Source of the DNA: Oscillatoria nigro-viridis PCC 7112
GTDB lineage: Bacteria > Cyanobacteriota > Cyanobacteriia > Cyanobacteriales > Microcoleaceae
Reading direction: 5' to 3'
DNA: 64,000 bases
NCBI RefSeq assembly: GCF_000317475.1
Contig: NC_019729.1
Coordinates: 6,276,501-6,340,500, forward strand
The notes beneath the pieces were generated by a model. That model made no database searches and was not told the origin of the DNA. It saw only the letters and a list, made by a program, of their open reading frames with translations. The position numbers and the translations under genes are program-made. Positions 33,919 through 42,521 of the stretch are shown one piece after another; positions within the stretch are counted from its first letter, which is position 1, and each line of letters opens with the position of its first letter.

Positions 33919-35619
33919 ATGCTGCGACTCGAACACATCAGTAAAATTTACCCCACAGGCGTCGTACTCAAAGATGTCACCTGGGAAGTCAAACCGGGCG
34001 ATCGCATCGGCTTAGTAGGCGTTAACGGTGCCGGCAAATCCACCCAACTCAAAATCATCGCCGGCGAAATCGAACCCACCGCAGGCGAAGTCATTCGCCC
34101 CGCCAGCCTCCACATCGCCTACCTCTCCCAAGAATTTGAAGTAGATCCGACTCGCACCGTCAGAGAAGAATTTTGGCGCGCCTTCAGCGAAGCCAACGAA
34201 GTCCACGAATCCCTGATGCAAGTGCATCGAGACTTGGAAGCCTCCAACCCAGAAAATCTCGACGAACTGATCCACAAAATGGATCGGCTGCAACGGCAAT
34301 TTGAAGGCTTAAACGGCTACGGTTTAGAAGCCCAAATCGAGAAAATTCTGCCCGAAATCGGATTTGAACCCGAAGATGGCGATCGATTAGTCAGCGCCTT
34401 CAGCGGCGGCTGGCAAATGCGGATGAGTTTGGGCAAAATTCTCCTGCAAAAACCCGACATCCTGCTGCTAGACGAACCTACCAACCACCTCGACTTAGAA
34501 ACGATCGAATGGCTCGAAGTATACCTCAAAGGGCTGACAACCCCGATGGTAATCGTATCCCATGACCGGGAATTTCTCGATCGGCTCTGCACCCAAATCG
34601 TCGAAACAGAACGCGGCGTTTCCACCACCTACCTCGGCAACTACTCCTCCTACCTGCTGCAAAAAGCAGAAGCCAGAGAAGCCCAACTCAGCGCCTACGA
34701 AAGCCAGCAAAAAGAACTCGAAAAACAGCAAGCATTCGTAGAAAAATTCCGCGCCAGCGCCACTCGCAGCACCCAAGCCAAAAGCCGCGAGAAACAGTTA
34801 GATAAAATCGAACGTATCGAAGCGCCCACCGGCGGATTAAAAACTTTGCATTTCCGCTTTCCCCCCGCACCCCGCAGCGGTCGCGAAGTAGCAATAATTG
34901 AAGATTTGGTACACACCTACGGCGAAAAAATCCTATTTTTGGGAGCCGACTTGTTAATTGAAAGGGGCGATCGCATTGCCTTTCTCGGCCCCAACGGCGC
35001 GGGCAAATCAACCCTGCTGCGGATGATTATGGGCTTGGAAAAGCCGACTGAAGGTACGGTCAAATTGGGAGGCCACAACGTCATCCCCGGTTACTTTGAA
35101 CAGAATCAGGCAGAGGCATTAGATTTGAATAAAACCGTGATGCAAACGATTCACGACGAAGTTCCCGACTGGAAAAATGAAGAAGTTCGGACTTTGTTGG
35201 GCCGTTTCTTATTTACGGGCGAAACAGTATTCAAACAGGTTGGCGCTTTAAGCGGCGGCGAAAAAGCCCGCCTAGCTTTGGCAAAAATGCTGTTGACTCC
35301 CGTGAATTTGCTGATTTTGGACGAACCGACAAATCACCTCGACATTCCGGCCAAAGAGATGATGGAAGAGGCGATTCAGAATTATGACGGTACCGTAATT
35401 ATCGTTTCACACGATCGCTATTTCATCTCCCAAGTAGCTAACAAAATTGTCGAGATTCGGGATGGAGAATTTCGCCCTTATTTGGGAGATTACCACTACT
35501 ATCTCGATAAAATTGCTGAGGAAAAAGAGCTAGCAAAAATCGCAAAACTGGAAGCTGAAAAAGCGGCTAAAAAAGCAGAAAAAGAAGCGAAGAAAAAAGC
35601 AACAGCTAAGCAAAAATAA
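33919..35619 (+). CDS. ABC-F family ATPase
   Basis: A 566-residue protein with two ABC cassettes and no membrane domain. Walker A motifs are GVNGAGKST (about 35) and GPNGAGKST (about 357). Signature segments are FSGGWQMRMSLGKILL and LSGGEKARLALAKMLL, each followed by LLLDEPTNHLD or LILDEPTNHLD. A charged P-site-tRNA-interaction linker (about 245-300) joins them. A Lys/Ala-rich tail ends the protein. ABC-F proteins act on the ribosome E-site; this could be a translation factor or antibiotic-protection type, and the class cannot be chosen from sequence alone. Confidence 0.92.
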   Translation: MLRLEHISKIYPTGVVLKDVTWEVKPGDRIGLVGVNGAGKSTQLKIIAGEIEPTAGEVIRPASLHIAYLSQEFEVDPTRTVREEFWRAFSEANEVHESLMQVHRDLEASNPENLDELIHKMDRLQRQFEGLNGYGLEAQIEKILPEIGFEPEDGDRLVSAFSGGWQMRMSLGKILLQKPDILLLDEPTNHLDLETIEWLEVYLKGLTTPMVIVSHDREFLDRLCTQIVETERGVSTTYLGNYSSYLLQKAEAREAQLSAYESQQKELEKQQAFVEKFRASATRSTQAKSREKQLDKIERIEAPTGGLKTLHFRFPPAPRSGREVAIIEDLVHTYGEKILFLGADLLIERGDRIAFLGPNGAGKSTLLRMIMGLEKPTEGTVKLGGHNVIPGYFEQNQAEALDLNKTVMQTIHDEVPDWKNEEVRTLLGRFLFTGETVFKQVGALSGGEKARLALAKMLLTPVNLLILDEPTNHLDIPAKEMMEEAIQNYDGTVIIVSHDRYFISQVANKIVEIRDGEFRPYLGDYHYYLDKIAEEKELAKIAKLEAEKAAKKAEKEAKKKATAKQK

Positions 35620-35699
35620 AGCTGCAAGGATCGCAGATAAATCTTACATCTGCGTCGATCTGCATTCATCTGCGGTTAGAAATAAACAAATCCCTATTT

Positions 35700-36617
35700 C
35701 TAACCGCAGATTCTATTAATCATCTGATTCGCCTGCGACTCATAACTCCCACCAAACAAATTAAAATGATTCAAAATGTGATATAGATTATATAAAGTTT
35801 TGCGCCGATCGTAGCCTCCATCTAACGGCCAAACCTGATTGTATCCTCGATAAAACTGCGGCGCAAACCCGCCAAATAACTCCGTCATCGCGATATCAAC
35901 TTCTCTATCTCCAAAATAAGTTGCCGGGTCAAAAATGACCGGTTCCCCCGCAGATGTCACCCCCGCATTTCCCCCCCACAAATCCCCGTGAACTAGCGAG
36001 GGTTGCGGTTCGTAACCTGCTAAAAATTCAGGAATCACATCTAATAAACGTTCCGCTTGCGGAAAATGGCCGCCCCGACGCTTAGCCAATTTTAACTGAT
36101 AACCAATCCGATGTTCGGTCCAAAATTCTGCCCAATTTGCCGTCCAAGTATTCATTTGCACCGTTGAGCCGATCGTATTATTCCTATCCCACCCAAAAAC
36201 TCCCCTAAGCAAAGTAGAATTAGCCTCTTCTTCCCCCCTTAGCAAGGGGGGGCTGGGGGGGGTATATTTGTGCATTTCGGCGAGTTTCCGACCCATTTCT
36301 TCCCAAACTTTATCGCCCCCGCGTCCTCCCAAATCCAACCATTCCAACACAATATAAGCTGAATTCCCCTCAGTTCCCCAGCAAATCGGTTGCGGTACTC
36401 GAATCGTCTGGGTTGCCCGTATTTGCTGCAAACCTAAAGCCTCGGCTTCAAACATCGCAATTTGGCAAGCTTGATTAATTTTCGCGAAGTAAGTGCGGGA
36501 ACTGCTGCTGATAGAATAGCCTTGATTAATGCAGCCACCGCTGACGGAACGGCGATTGTCGATCGAAAATTTGTTTCCCGTTACTTCGCTAATGCGTGCG
36601 GCAATTTTATCCCACAT
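35700..36617 (-). CDS. Fructosamine-3-kinase-like protein with repeat-derived insertion
   Basis: A 305-residue aminoglycoside-phosphotransferase-fold kinase; relatives phosphorylate ketosamines on glycated proteins to start deglycation. Catalytic HGDLWGGNAG and the metal-binding Asp in VIFDPATYFGDREVD are intact. Between residues about 117 and 138 there is an insertion, TPPSPPLLRGEEEANSTLLR, coded by a C-rich dispersed repeat that sits in the otherwise conserved EMHxxxFGWDRNNTIG segment. The frame is kept, so the gene may still function. The start ATG overlaps no neighbour. Confidence 0.88.
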   Translation of the reverse strand: MWDKIAARISEVTGNKFSIDNRRSVSGGCINQGYSISSSSRTYFAKINQACQIAMFEAEALGLQQIRATQTIRVPQPICWGTEGNSAYIVLEWLDLGGRGGDKVWEEMGRKLAEMHKYTPPSPPLLRGEEEANSTLLRGVFGWDRNNTIGSTVQMNTWTANWAEFWTEHRIGYQLKLAKRRGGHFPQAERLLDVIPEFLAGYEPQPSLVHGDLWGGNAGVTSAGEPVIFDPATYFGDREVDIAMTELFGGFAPQFYRGYNQVWPLDGGYDRRKTLYNLYHILNHFNLFGGSYESQANQMINRICG

Positions 36618-36944
36618 TGAATCAAATCGTCTTGAGCGTTGAGAGCGATCGGAATTAGTTTAACCCACATTCTTCCGCACCCACAACTGGCACATACGCG
36701 GATTGAGGGGGTAAAGTGAATCATCCGAAACAATAGTGAGTAAAAATACTCAATAATCTCGGTCACGCTGGCATCACGAGCGTTAAGAATTCCTGATAAT
36801 AGACGTGAGGGCGTGAGTTAAATCTGATGTAGGTTAAAATTGCGCTCGTCACAAACCAAGTTTATGACCTCACTGTTACCTGAGTGATGACGAAAATGCC
36901 TTAATTGCGATGGCAACCATAGTCAATCATCACCAAAAATAGTG
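36618..36944. other. Intergenic region without recognised gene
   Basis: A short minus-strand frame (36581-36766) contains CASCGCG but overlaps the kinase start and has no family match that I recognise. The remainder looks non-coding. Confidence 0.4.
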
Positions 36945-37799
36945 GGTAGTGATTTTTTGTAAAGGACAGAGGAAAACAATCTCTCTTATTATCCAATCCC
37001 CATTTTTTTTCTGATTTGTTGGTTGTCTTCGTGGATGAAGTTCCAAATTGCCCCGATCGGATTCTCTCGCTTCTTTGAGAATGATAATGTCTTTCTTACT
37101 AACCTTGATATTCTCTGTCTTAACCTGTTGTTGAGTCTTTCAATATAACTCGTTAATCCCGTCTCCTTTCCTACCGCAAAATGTCTTTTGCTTGGCACTA
37201 CCTTTTCATACGCCTCCCAGATGTCCGTATACACTGCAGGCGCACTGCTTATATACCCCTGGTAATGAATCCCAGAGTTGCGAAAGCTGATGTCCGCGAA
37301 CGGTCTCCAATCTCACATCCGATGATTTCTCTGGTTCGAGCATCTATTGCGAGCCAGACCCATTGCTTGTTCCCTTTATTGTCCACAAATGACCACAACT
37401 CGTCGATTTGAACCGTCAGCTTCCCTTTTTCTTTTGGCACTACTTCTGCTTGCTGCTCTACCTGTTGATAATATTTGTTGACATAATGCAAGGAGCCAGC
37501 TTGCTGACACACCTACTGCTCTGACTATTCCGGCTAATGGGATTTTTTCCAGTAATAATAATTTTACCAATGCGATGGTGTCTTTGTCTTTTGGTTTCCA
37601 CTGTGGATTCTCCACAAACTGTCTTCCACAGTCTCGACATTTATGGTGAAAGCTTGCCTCTGCGCGTTGTCCCATTTTTCATAATGTCATCAGAGCCACA
37701 CGTTGGGCAACTTAAATCCAATTTCATTCCATCATTCCTCTCTCACGAAAGTCGCTCTATTTGACTATTTTTATCTGTACTTTACAAAAAAGCACTACC
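36945..37799 (-). mobile_element. IS1-family element, decayed
   Basis: The 855-bp element has terminal repeats GGTAGTGATTTTTTGTAAAG (left) and, in reverse complement, GGTAGTGCTTTTTTGTAAAG (right). No clear target duplication was seen. Its transposase is broken by frameshifts. The right end abuts the truncated exonuclease gene. Confidence 0.8.
36989..37730 (-). pseudogene. IS1-family transposase, multiple frameshifts
   Basis: Fragments in three frames reconstruct an InsA/InsB-like protein: an N-terminal zinc finger (CPTCGSDDIMKNG, then HKCRDCGRQFV), a helix-turn-helix region (LLLLEKIPLAGIVRAVGVSA), the DDE core starting VQIDELWSFVDNKGNKQWVW, and the C-terminal YTDIWEAYEKVVPSKRHFAV and TSYIERLNNRLRQRISRLVR. 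Breaks lie near 37645, 37510 and 37245. It is not functional as it stands. Confidence 0.8.
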
Positions 37800-38173
37800 A
37801 CAATGATTACTGGATGGTCAGGAATGGCAAGTTGTAACAATCTAATTTTGGCTTGGTAGGGGTTAAGCCCTGTTGTTTCGCAGTCTATACCGATGATTTT
37901 TCCTTGTTAGAATGCTTGAAGGGCTGTTGCAAGATTGAAAGCAGTATCGATCAGTTGGTAGGGAGTTTTAAGTGTAGCTTGCAACTGAGCTATTTTAAGT
38001 TTATTGGGTGTCAAAAAAGTTGGGATAGCGGTTGATATTTCAGGCTTAACGGGCGGATTAGCTCTCATCATTACTTTTGTTTCTAAAGCAGAGTAAAAGG
38101 AGCCGGGGCTGTCAATAGCTGTCCGGTGTTTTGAGTAACGCTTGAGGATGTCTTGTGGAGTTAAGAGTTTCAT
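37800..38173 (-). pseudogene. 3'-5' exonuclease-type gene, N-terminal fragment
   Basis: The start ATG at 38173 gives MKLLTPQDILKRYSKHRTAI. After an in-frame TAA (37907-37909) the same frame continues with QGKIIGIDCETTGLNPYQAK, the ExoI motif (Asp-x-Glu) of a DnaQ/PolA-type 3'-5' exonuclease, and is cut by the IS1 element at 37799. Both the nonsense codon and the truncation indicate loss of function. The rest of the gene was not found beyond the element. Confidence 0.65.
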
Positions 38174-38190
38174 TGCACGATCGCCAAAAT

Positions 38191-38220
38191 TTTTCAACCG
38201 CTCGCTCGATCGGTTGAAAA
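38191..38220. promoter_or_regulatory. Perfect 10-bp inverted repeat upstream of the exonuclease fragment
   Basis: TTTTCAACCG and CGGTTGAAAA are separated by 10 bp, 18 bp before the start codon. This is a possible operator. The rest of the 322-bp gap to the antitoxin gene has two GGATGCAAGGATTT units and no gene. Confidence 0.45.
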
Positions 38221-38495
38221 CATAAACTTGCTTTGCTCAAAATGTTGGGTGCGATCGCTCGATCGAGTCAATCGATTTTGGATGCAAGGATTTTGGATTG
38301 ACCCCGATCGCAAGAGGGCGAGGCTTGAGGATTTTAAATTTTGGATGCAAGGATTTGTAGAGTTACTTTAACAATTGCTCAACCCGCTTGTACGCAAGAG
38401 CGAGTTTTTTGGTAGTATAATAACAACAATTGCTATTCCCTGTTATTCAACTCAAAATGGAATAGCCCAAATTACAGGAGGACTCAGGCATCAAC

Positions 38496-38753
38496 GTGTC
38501 TTTGACACCGGAGTTAGAGCAGTACGCCCAGGAGAAAGTGTCAAGCGGACTGTATTATTCTGCCAGCGAGGTGATCCGTGAAGGATTGCGCCTGCTGAAA
38601 GAACGGGAACAATTCCAACAAATTCGCTTGCAGGAATTGCGGCAGGAAATTCAGGTAGGGCTAGACAGCGGTGAAGTAACTGGACTGGATGGCGTTGCTG
38701 AACTATGGTATGATGAAGTTGTCCTCCGAGCGTCAAAAATAACACAAATTTAA
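38496..38753 (+). pseudogene. ParD-like antitoxin truncated by an IS1-type element
   Basis: Residues 1-65 from the GTG at 38496 are ParD-like (ribbon-helix-helix): SLTPELEQYAQEKVSSGLYY, then SASEVIREGLRLLKER. At 38691 the terminal repeat of the next element begins, and the last 20 residues (GVAELWYDEVVLRASKITQI) are coded by that repeat. The DNA-binding N-terminus is intact, but the toxin-binding C-terminus is replaced. No ParE partner remains on either side. GGAGGA about 13 bp upstream is the likely ribosome-binding site. Confidence 0.75.
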
Positions 38754-39526
38754 AAGCAATATTATGAAATGCCCCGAATGTAATTCTACTCATATAAATA
38801 AAAATGGTCATAAAAAAGGCAAGCAGAATTAGATTTGTGTCCGATGTAAAAGACAATTTATAGATGATTATAAGCTTCAAAAAGGATATCCCAAAGAAGT
38901 TAGGCGTGAATGTCTAAAAATGTATGTTAATGGTCTGGGTTTTCGAGCAATTGAAAGAGTCAAAAATGTACATCATACTACAATCATTAATTGGGTAAAA
39001 GAAGCCGGAAAACTCTTACCATATTTTTACGAACCAGAAACAAATCCCGAAGTGGGAGAATTAGATGAATTACAAACATTTGTGGGTTCAAAAAAAACCA
39101 AACCTGGCTGTGGACAGCGGTAGACCATTTTAAGCCAGGTATTTTAGGATGGGTTTTAGGCGACCATAGCGCCAAAAATTTTGAACCACTATGGACGGAA
39201 GTTAGTAAATGGGAATCCTACTTTTATGTAACAGATGGCTGGAAAGTTTACCCAAATTTTATTCCGGAGGGAGACCAGAACCCACCGCAAAACCTATATG
39301 ACAAGAGTTGAAGGTGAAAATACAAGACTCAGACATTACGCAAGCTCGGTTAAAAAGAAAAACTCTTTGTGATTCTAAGTGTGAAAAAATGCTAAGGTAT
39401 TCAATTAAATTACTAATTCATTATCTAAAATTTGGAGAGGTTCCAATTCCCCATCAAAATCCCGGAAATCATTTTCGACTCCCCTCCCGTATTTTTGCTC
39501 GTATCATACCCTAATTCAGCAACGCC
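38691..39526 (+). mobile_element. Second IS1-like element, decayed
   Basis: Terminal repeats of 24 bp match at 21 positions: GGCGTTGCTGAACTATGG… at 38691-38714, and in reverse complement GGCGTTGCTGAATTAGGG… at 39503-39526. The 836-bp length fits the family. No target duplication was seen. Confidence 0.75.
38764..39514 (+). pseudogene. IS1-type transposase with nonsense codon and frameshifts
   Basis: MKCPECNSTHINKNGHKKGK begins an InsA-like zinc finger, broken by TAG (38830-38832) before ICVRCKRQF. The core VGELDELQTFVGSKK is followed by a frameshift in an A-rich run, and WLWTAVDHFKPGILGWVLGD continues in another frame. A further shift near 39280 leads to RLRHYASSVKRKTLCDSKCE. It cannot make a functional protein. 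Confidence 0.75.
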
Positions 39527-39706
39527 CCATTTTTTTGGTCAACGCCAACAGAAGAAGTGACGTACACCAAGATTTCGGGTATACACCAAAGACGGATATA
39601 CACCAAACTCAGACAGGCATCTTGGGGTTGGTTGCGGAATGGGGGTTGCAAATTTTGGCTGGAATTCTAATCCGTGCGAAGTTAACAGCGATTCCCAATG
39701 GGGGTG

Positions 39707-39943
39707 TTAAGTTTTGTGTCGTTGATAGCCTCCCATCACAGCATCGTAGGGGCCAGGCTCAGAACCGCTGCGAGCGGCAAGAATTTTTTGCAGAATAGGG
39801 GTAAGAACCAACTCAGCAGGAGAAATACCCAACCACTTACATAAAGCTAAAAAATCCTCAAAGTGGATTTTTGTCACCCAAGCTGGATTTTTAATGTAAG
39901 CGTTTTCAGCCTGACAAATAGCGACAATGCGGATACCCTTGTG
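39707..39943 (-). pseudogene. Remnant C-terminus of an unrecognised conserved protein
   Basis: A 78-codon open frame without a start codon encodes KGIRIVAICQAENAYIKNPA and then FEDFLALCKWLGISPAELVL before its stop at 39707-39709. An in-frame stop lies directly upstream (39944-39946). It looks like a natural C-terminal helical domain cut off about 45 bp before the neighbouring tnpB element. The family is not recognised. Confidence 0.4.
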
Positions 39944-39989
39944 TCACGCGGTTCATTGATAGCGCATCCTCAGTGCAGACGCATTAATT

Positions 39990-41400
39990 GACACTCTCCT
40001 GGCTAAAGCCGAGGAGATTCTTGATTCGCAGAATCGACTTGCCGGTGCAGAATTACTTCAACATCGGTAGCGGTCAATTCTCCACAAGCGTTCGGATCTA
40101 AGATCCAAGTTCCGACGTGCCCCGCCGTACTCAATCCCCGACTCAGGATATTTTTAGCTGCGTTCCAGTCACGATCTAATACGCATCCACACCGACAAGC
40201 GTGGGTCCGCGTTGAGAGACTTTTCTTAACAATTGTTCCGCAACTAGAGCATTCTTGACTTGTTCCGTTAGCTGGTACGGCAATCGTAATTCTTCCGAAT
40301 ACTTTGCCAAAATATTCCAGCCAAATTCGGAACATATACCAAGAAGCGTCGTTAATCGATTTTGCCAGACAGTGATTCTTCACCATATTTTTAATCATCA
40401 AATCTTCGTAGACTACACAGTCGTTAGACTGGATGACGCATCTTGCCAACTTCACGGCAAAATCTTTACGCTGTCTGCTGATTTTGAGGTGGCGCTTCCC
40501 TAGAATCGCTCTAGCCTTTTTTCTGTTTTGTCGAACCCTTGACTCGTTTTGTAAACTCGTTTTTGGGTATTTCTTTCAACCTGCGTTCTCCCTTGCGGAG
40601 GAAACGCGGGTTATCGACTGCAATGCCATTTGAGTCAGTGTAAAACTCTTTAAGTCCTACATCTAACCCGATGGCGTTACCCGTGATTTCAATCTTTTCA
40701 GAACGGTCAACTTGAATGCAAAACTGGACATAATATCCGTCTGCCCGTCTCACCAAACGTACTCGTTTGATTTGACTGCGCTGAGAGAAATGTAAGTCGC
40801 GCGTTCCTTTTAATTTAAGTTTGCCGATTCCTTTTTTATCGGTAAAAGTGATTGATTTCCGGTCATCTGCCAGACGCCAGCCCGTAGTTTTGTACTCTAC
40901 CGAGCGGTTGTCTTTCTGGAATTGCGGAAACCCTTTTTTTCCTGGGACTTTCTTTTTGCAGTTGTCGTAGAATCGGGAGATTGCCGACCACGCTCTTTCT
41001 GAGCTAGATTGTCGAGCCATGCTATTCAATTCGTTGCAAAACGGAAATTCCTTAGCTAAAACAGCGCTATACTTGTTCAATGCGTATTTATCAACTTTTT
41101 CGTTTTCCATCCAAAACCGCAGTGCTTTGTTTCGGATGAACTGCACTGTTCTAATCGCTTCATCTACAGCGTCAAATTGCTGCTTTTTACCCGATGCTTT
41201 GAACTCAAAAACTAACATGACTTCGACCTCATCACGATAGTCTTATGCTACCAGAGTCGGCTTAATATCCCTCTAGTTGTTCACCAAGATTTACATGGTT
41301 TTACTTGACAGCGCCATCCTGAGAGCTCAGAAAATAGACTGGGAGGCTAAAGCCTCTTTGTCCCTTTCATCCCCGGACTAAAGTCGCGGGGTTTTCAGGG
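39990..41400 (-). mobile_element. Second IS200/IS605-type tnpB-only element
   Basis: The right end holds a hairpin CTCCTGGCTAAAGCCGAGGAG at 39995-40015. The left end has two, GAGGCTAAAGCCTC (41343-41356) and CCCCGGACTAAAGTCGCGGGG (41371-41391). One frameshifted tnpB lies inside and there is no tnpA. It is only distantly related to the element at 26423-27729. Outer boundaries are approximate. Confidence 0.65.
40003..41218 (-). pseudogene. tnpB: TnpB, frameshifted
   Basis: From 41218 the frame runs MLVFEFKASGKKQQFDAVDE to a stop at 40511, covering the N-terminal domain and the first RuvC motif (IGLDVGLKEFYTDS). Near 40530 the frame shifts within an A-rich stretch. The second part (KKARAILGKRHLKISRQRKD…) reaches VYEDLMIKNMV, the zinc finger CSSCGTIVKKSLSTRTHACR and DRDWNAAKNIL. 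All three catalytic acidic residues survive, split between the two frames. The C-terminal 40 residues are probably read-through into the element end. Confidence 0.8.
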
Positions 41401-41530
41401 TATTATTTATAATTAATCGAACTTTAAATGTTCAGCCCGTCAAAAATAAAATACTTGGCGGGCTGCGAGTGCTATTTTGCTTTGTCGGGTGTTCTGAGAA
41501 AATATTGATACCCCTATCATTTCTCAGAAC

Positions 41531-42082
41531 ATGAACTATTCTACTAAACTGTCGCGCCGAAAACTGCTGCTACGTTTAGGCGGAAGCTTGTTAGCTGCCA
41601 CAACAATTTCTCTCCCATCCGAAGCCGCGAAAAAAGGAAAAAGGACTCGCAGCGAGCCATATTATCCGCGAAACCGACACCGAAATTACGACGACTCAAC
41701 CCCCTCCCCGACACCTTCTCCCACTCCGGCTGCCCCGGAACCCTACCGTGCCACTTCTCCTGTCGTAATGTTGGGAGTCGGAGGAGGACTCCTTGGTGGA
41801 TTTGGTTTTCTGGGCGCATGGTTAATAAAGATGAATCAGAAATCCACCTCACCAACTCCAAGCCCGGTAGAGCGACGGGTGGTAAAACCTGCTAAGCAAG
41901 CAGCCCCTGAAATTGCTGACTGGTACGTGTTCCGATCGGGTAAGCCTGAAGGGCCGTACACCGCACTGCAACTCTGGGAAGTTCAGAAAATCACAGATCG
42001 CACAAAAGTTCGGCGAGGGGAAGCTGACTGGCAAAAAGCCGGTGAAGTCCCAGAACTAGCAAAATATCTCAGTAAAAAATAA
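41531..42082 (+). CDS. GYF_2-domain protein with Tat-like signal and membrane segment
   Basis: A 183-residue protein. The N-terminus SRRKLLLRLGGSLLAATT is a twin-arginine-like signal. A Pro/Thr/Ser-rich linker (STPSPTPSPTPAAPEP) follows, then a Gly-rich membrane segment (about 83-102) and a C-terminal GYF_2 (DUF4339) domain, ADWYVFRSGKPEGPYTALQL. GYF_2 domains probably bind proline-rich peptides or act as membrane-associated adaptors. Flanked by mobile remnants on both sides but with normal codon use. No operon partner. Confidence 0.75.
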   Translation: MNYSTKLSRRKLLLRLGGSLLAATTISLPSEAAKKGKRTRSEPYYPRNRHRNYDDSTPSPTPSPTPAAPEPYRATSPVVMLGVGGGLLGGFGFLGAWLIKMNQKSTSPTPSPVERRVVKPAKQAAPEIADWYVFRSGKPEGPYTALQLWEVQKITDRTKVRRGEADWQKAGEVPELAKYLSKK

Positions 42083-42295
42083 GCATACATCCTGGGTACA
42101 ACAGATTAAAGTTTATTCTCAACAAACGGCCAGTCAGTATCAACAACGTGGCTTTTTAAGCTCTCTGGGGACTGAGTTAACCGCATAGCAGGGAATTCAG
42201 GCTGTAGGTCGTTATATCTCTATTTCCCGATCTAAAGCCAGAGTCGGAAACTTTGGGGGAATTTTTTTCGGTAGCAACGATAGAGTAGGGTACGA

Positions 42296-42484
42296 GTGGA
42301 GGTAATTGAGCGGACATCAAAGGAATTTGAGATTTTGCCTAAACCCAGGATTGTCGAGCGTACTTTTGGCTGGCTCAATCAGTTTCGACACTTGAGTAAG
42401 GACTTTGAACTATACACCCAGACCAGTGAAGCGATGATTTACGGGTCGCTCATCCGTTTGATGACCCGCAAGTTGTCTGCTTAA
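42296..42484 (+). pseudogene. IS5-type transposase, C-terminal remnant
   Basis: About 60 codons resemble the end of an IS5/IS1182-like DDE transposase: KPRIVERTFGWLNQFRHLSK, whose Glu is the last catalytic residue of the triad, then YGSLIRLMTRKLSA. Nothing upstream continues the protein; 42083-42295 has no other recognisable gene. It is a fossil. Confidence 0.7.
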
Positions 42485-42521
42485 TCTTTTGTTTACAAAT
42501 TAGCTCTAATATAATAAGAAC

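Noticed and set aside
37853..38035. A plus-strand 60-codon ORF rich in Cys
   Set aside because: It is antisense to the exonuclease fragment, whose minus-strand frame carries the recognisable DxE motif.
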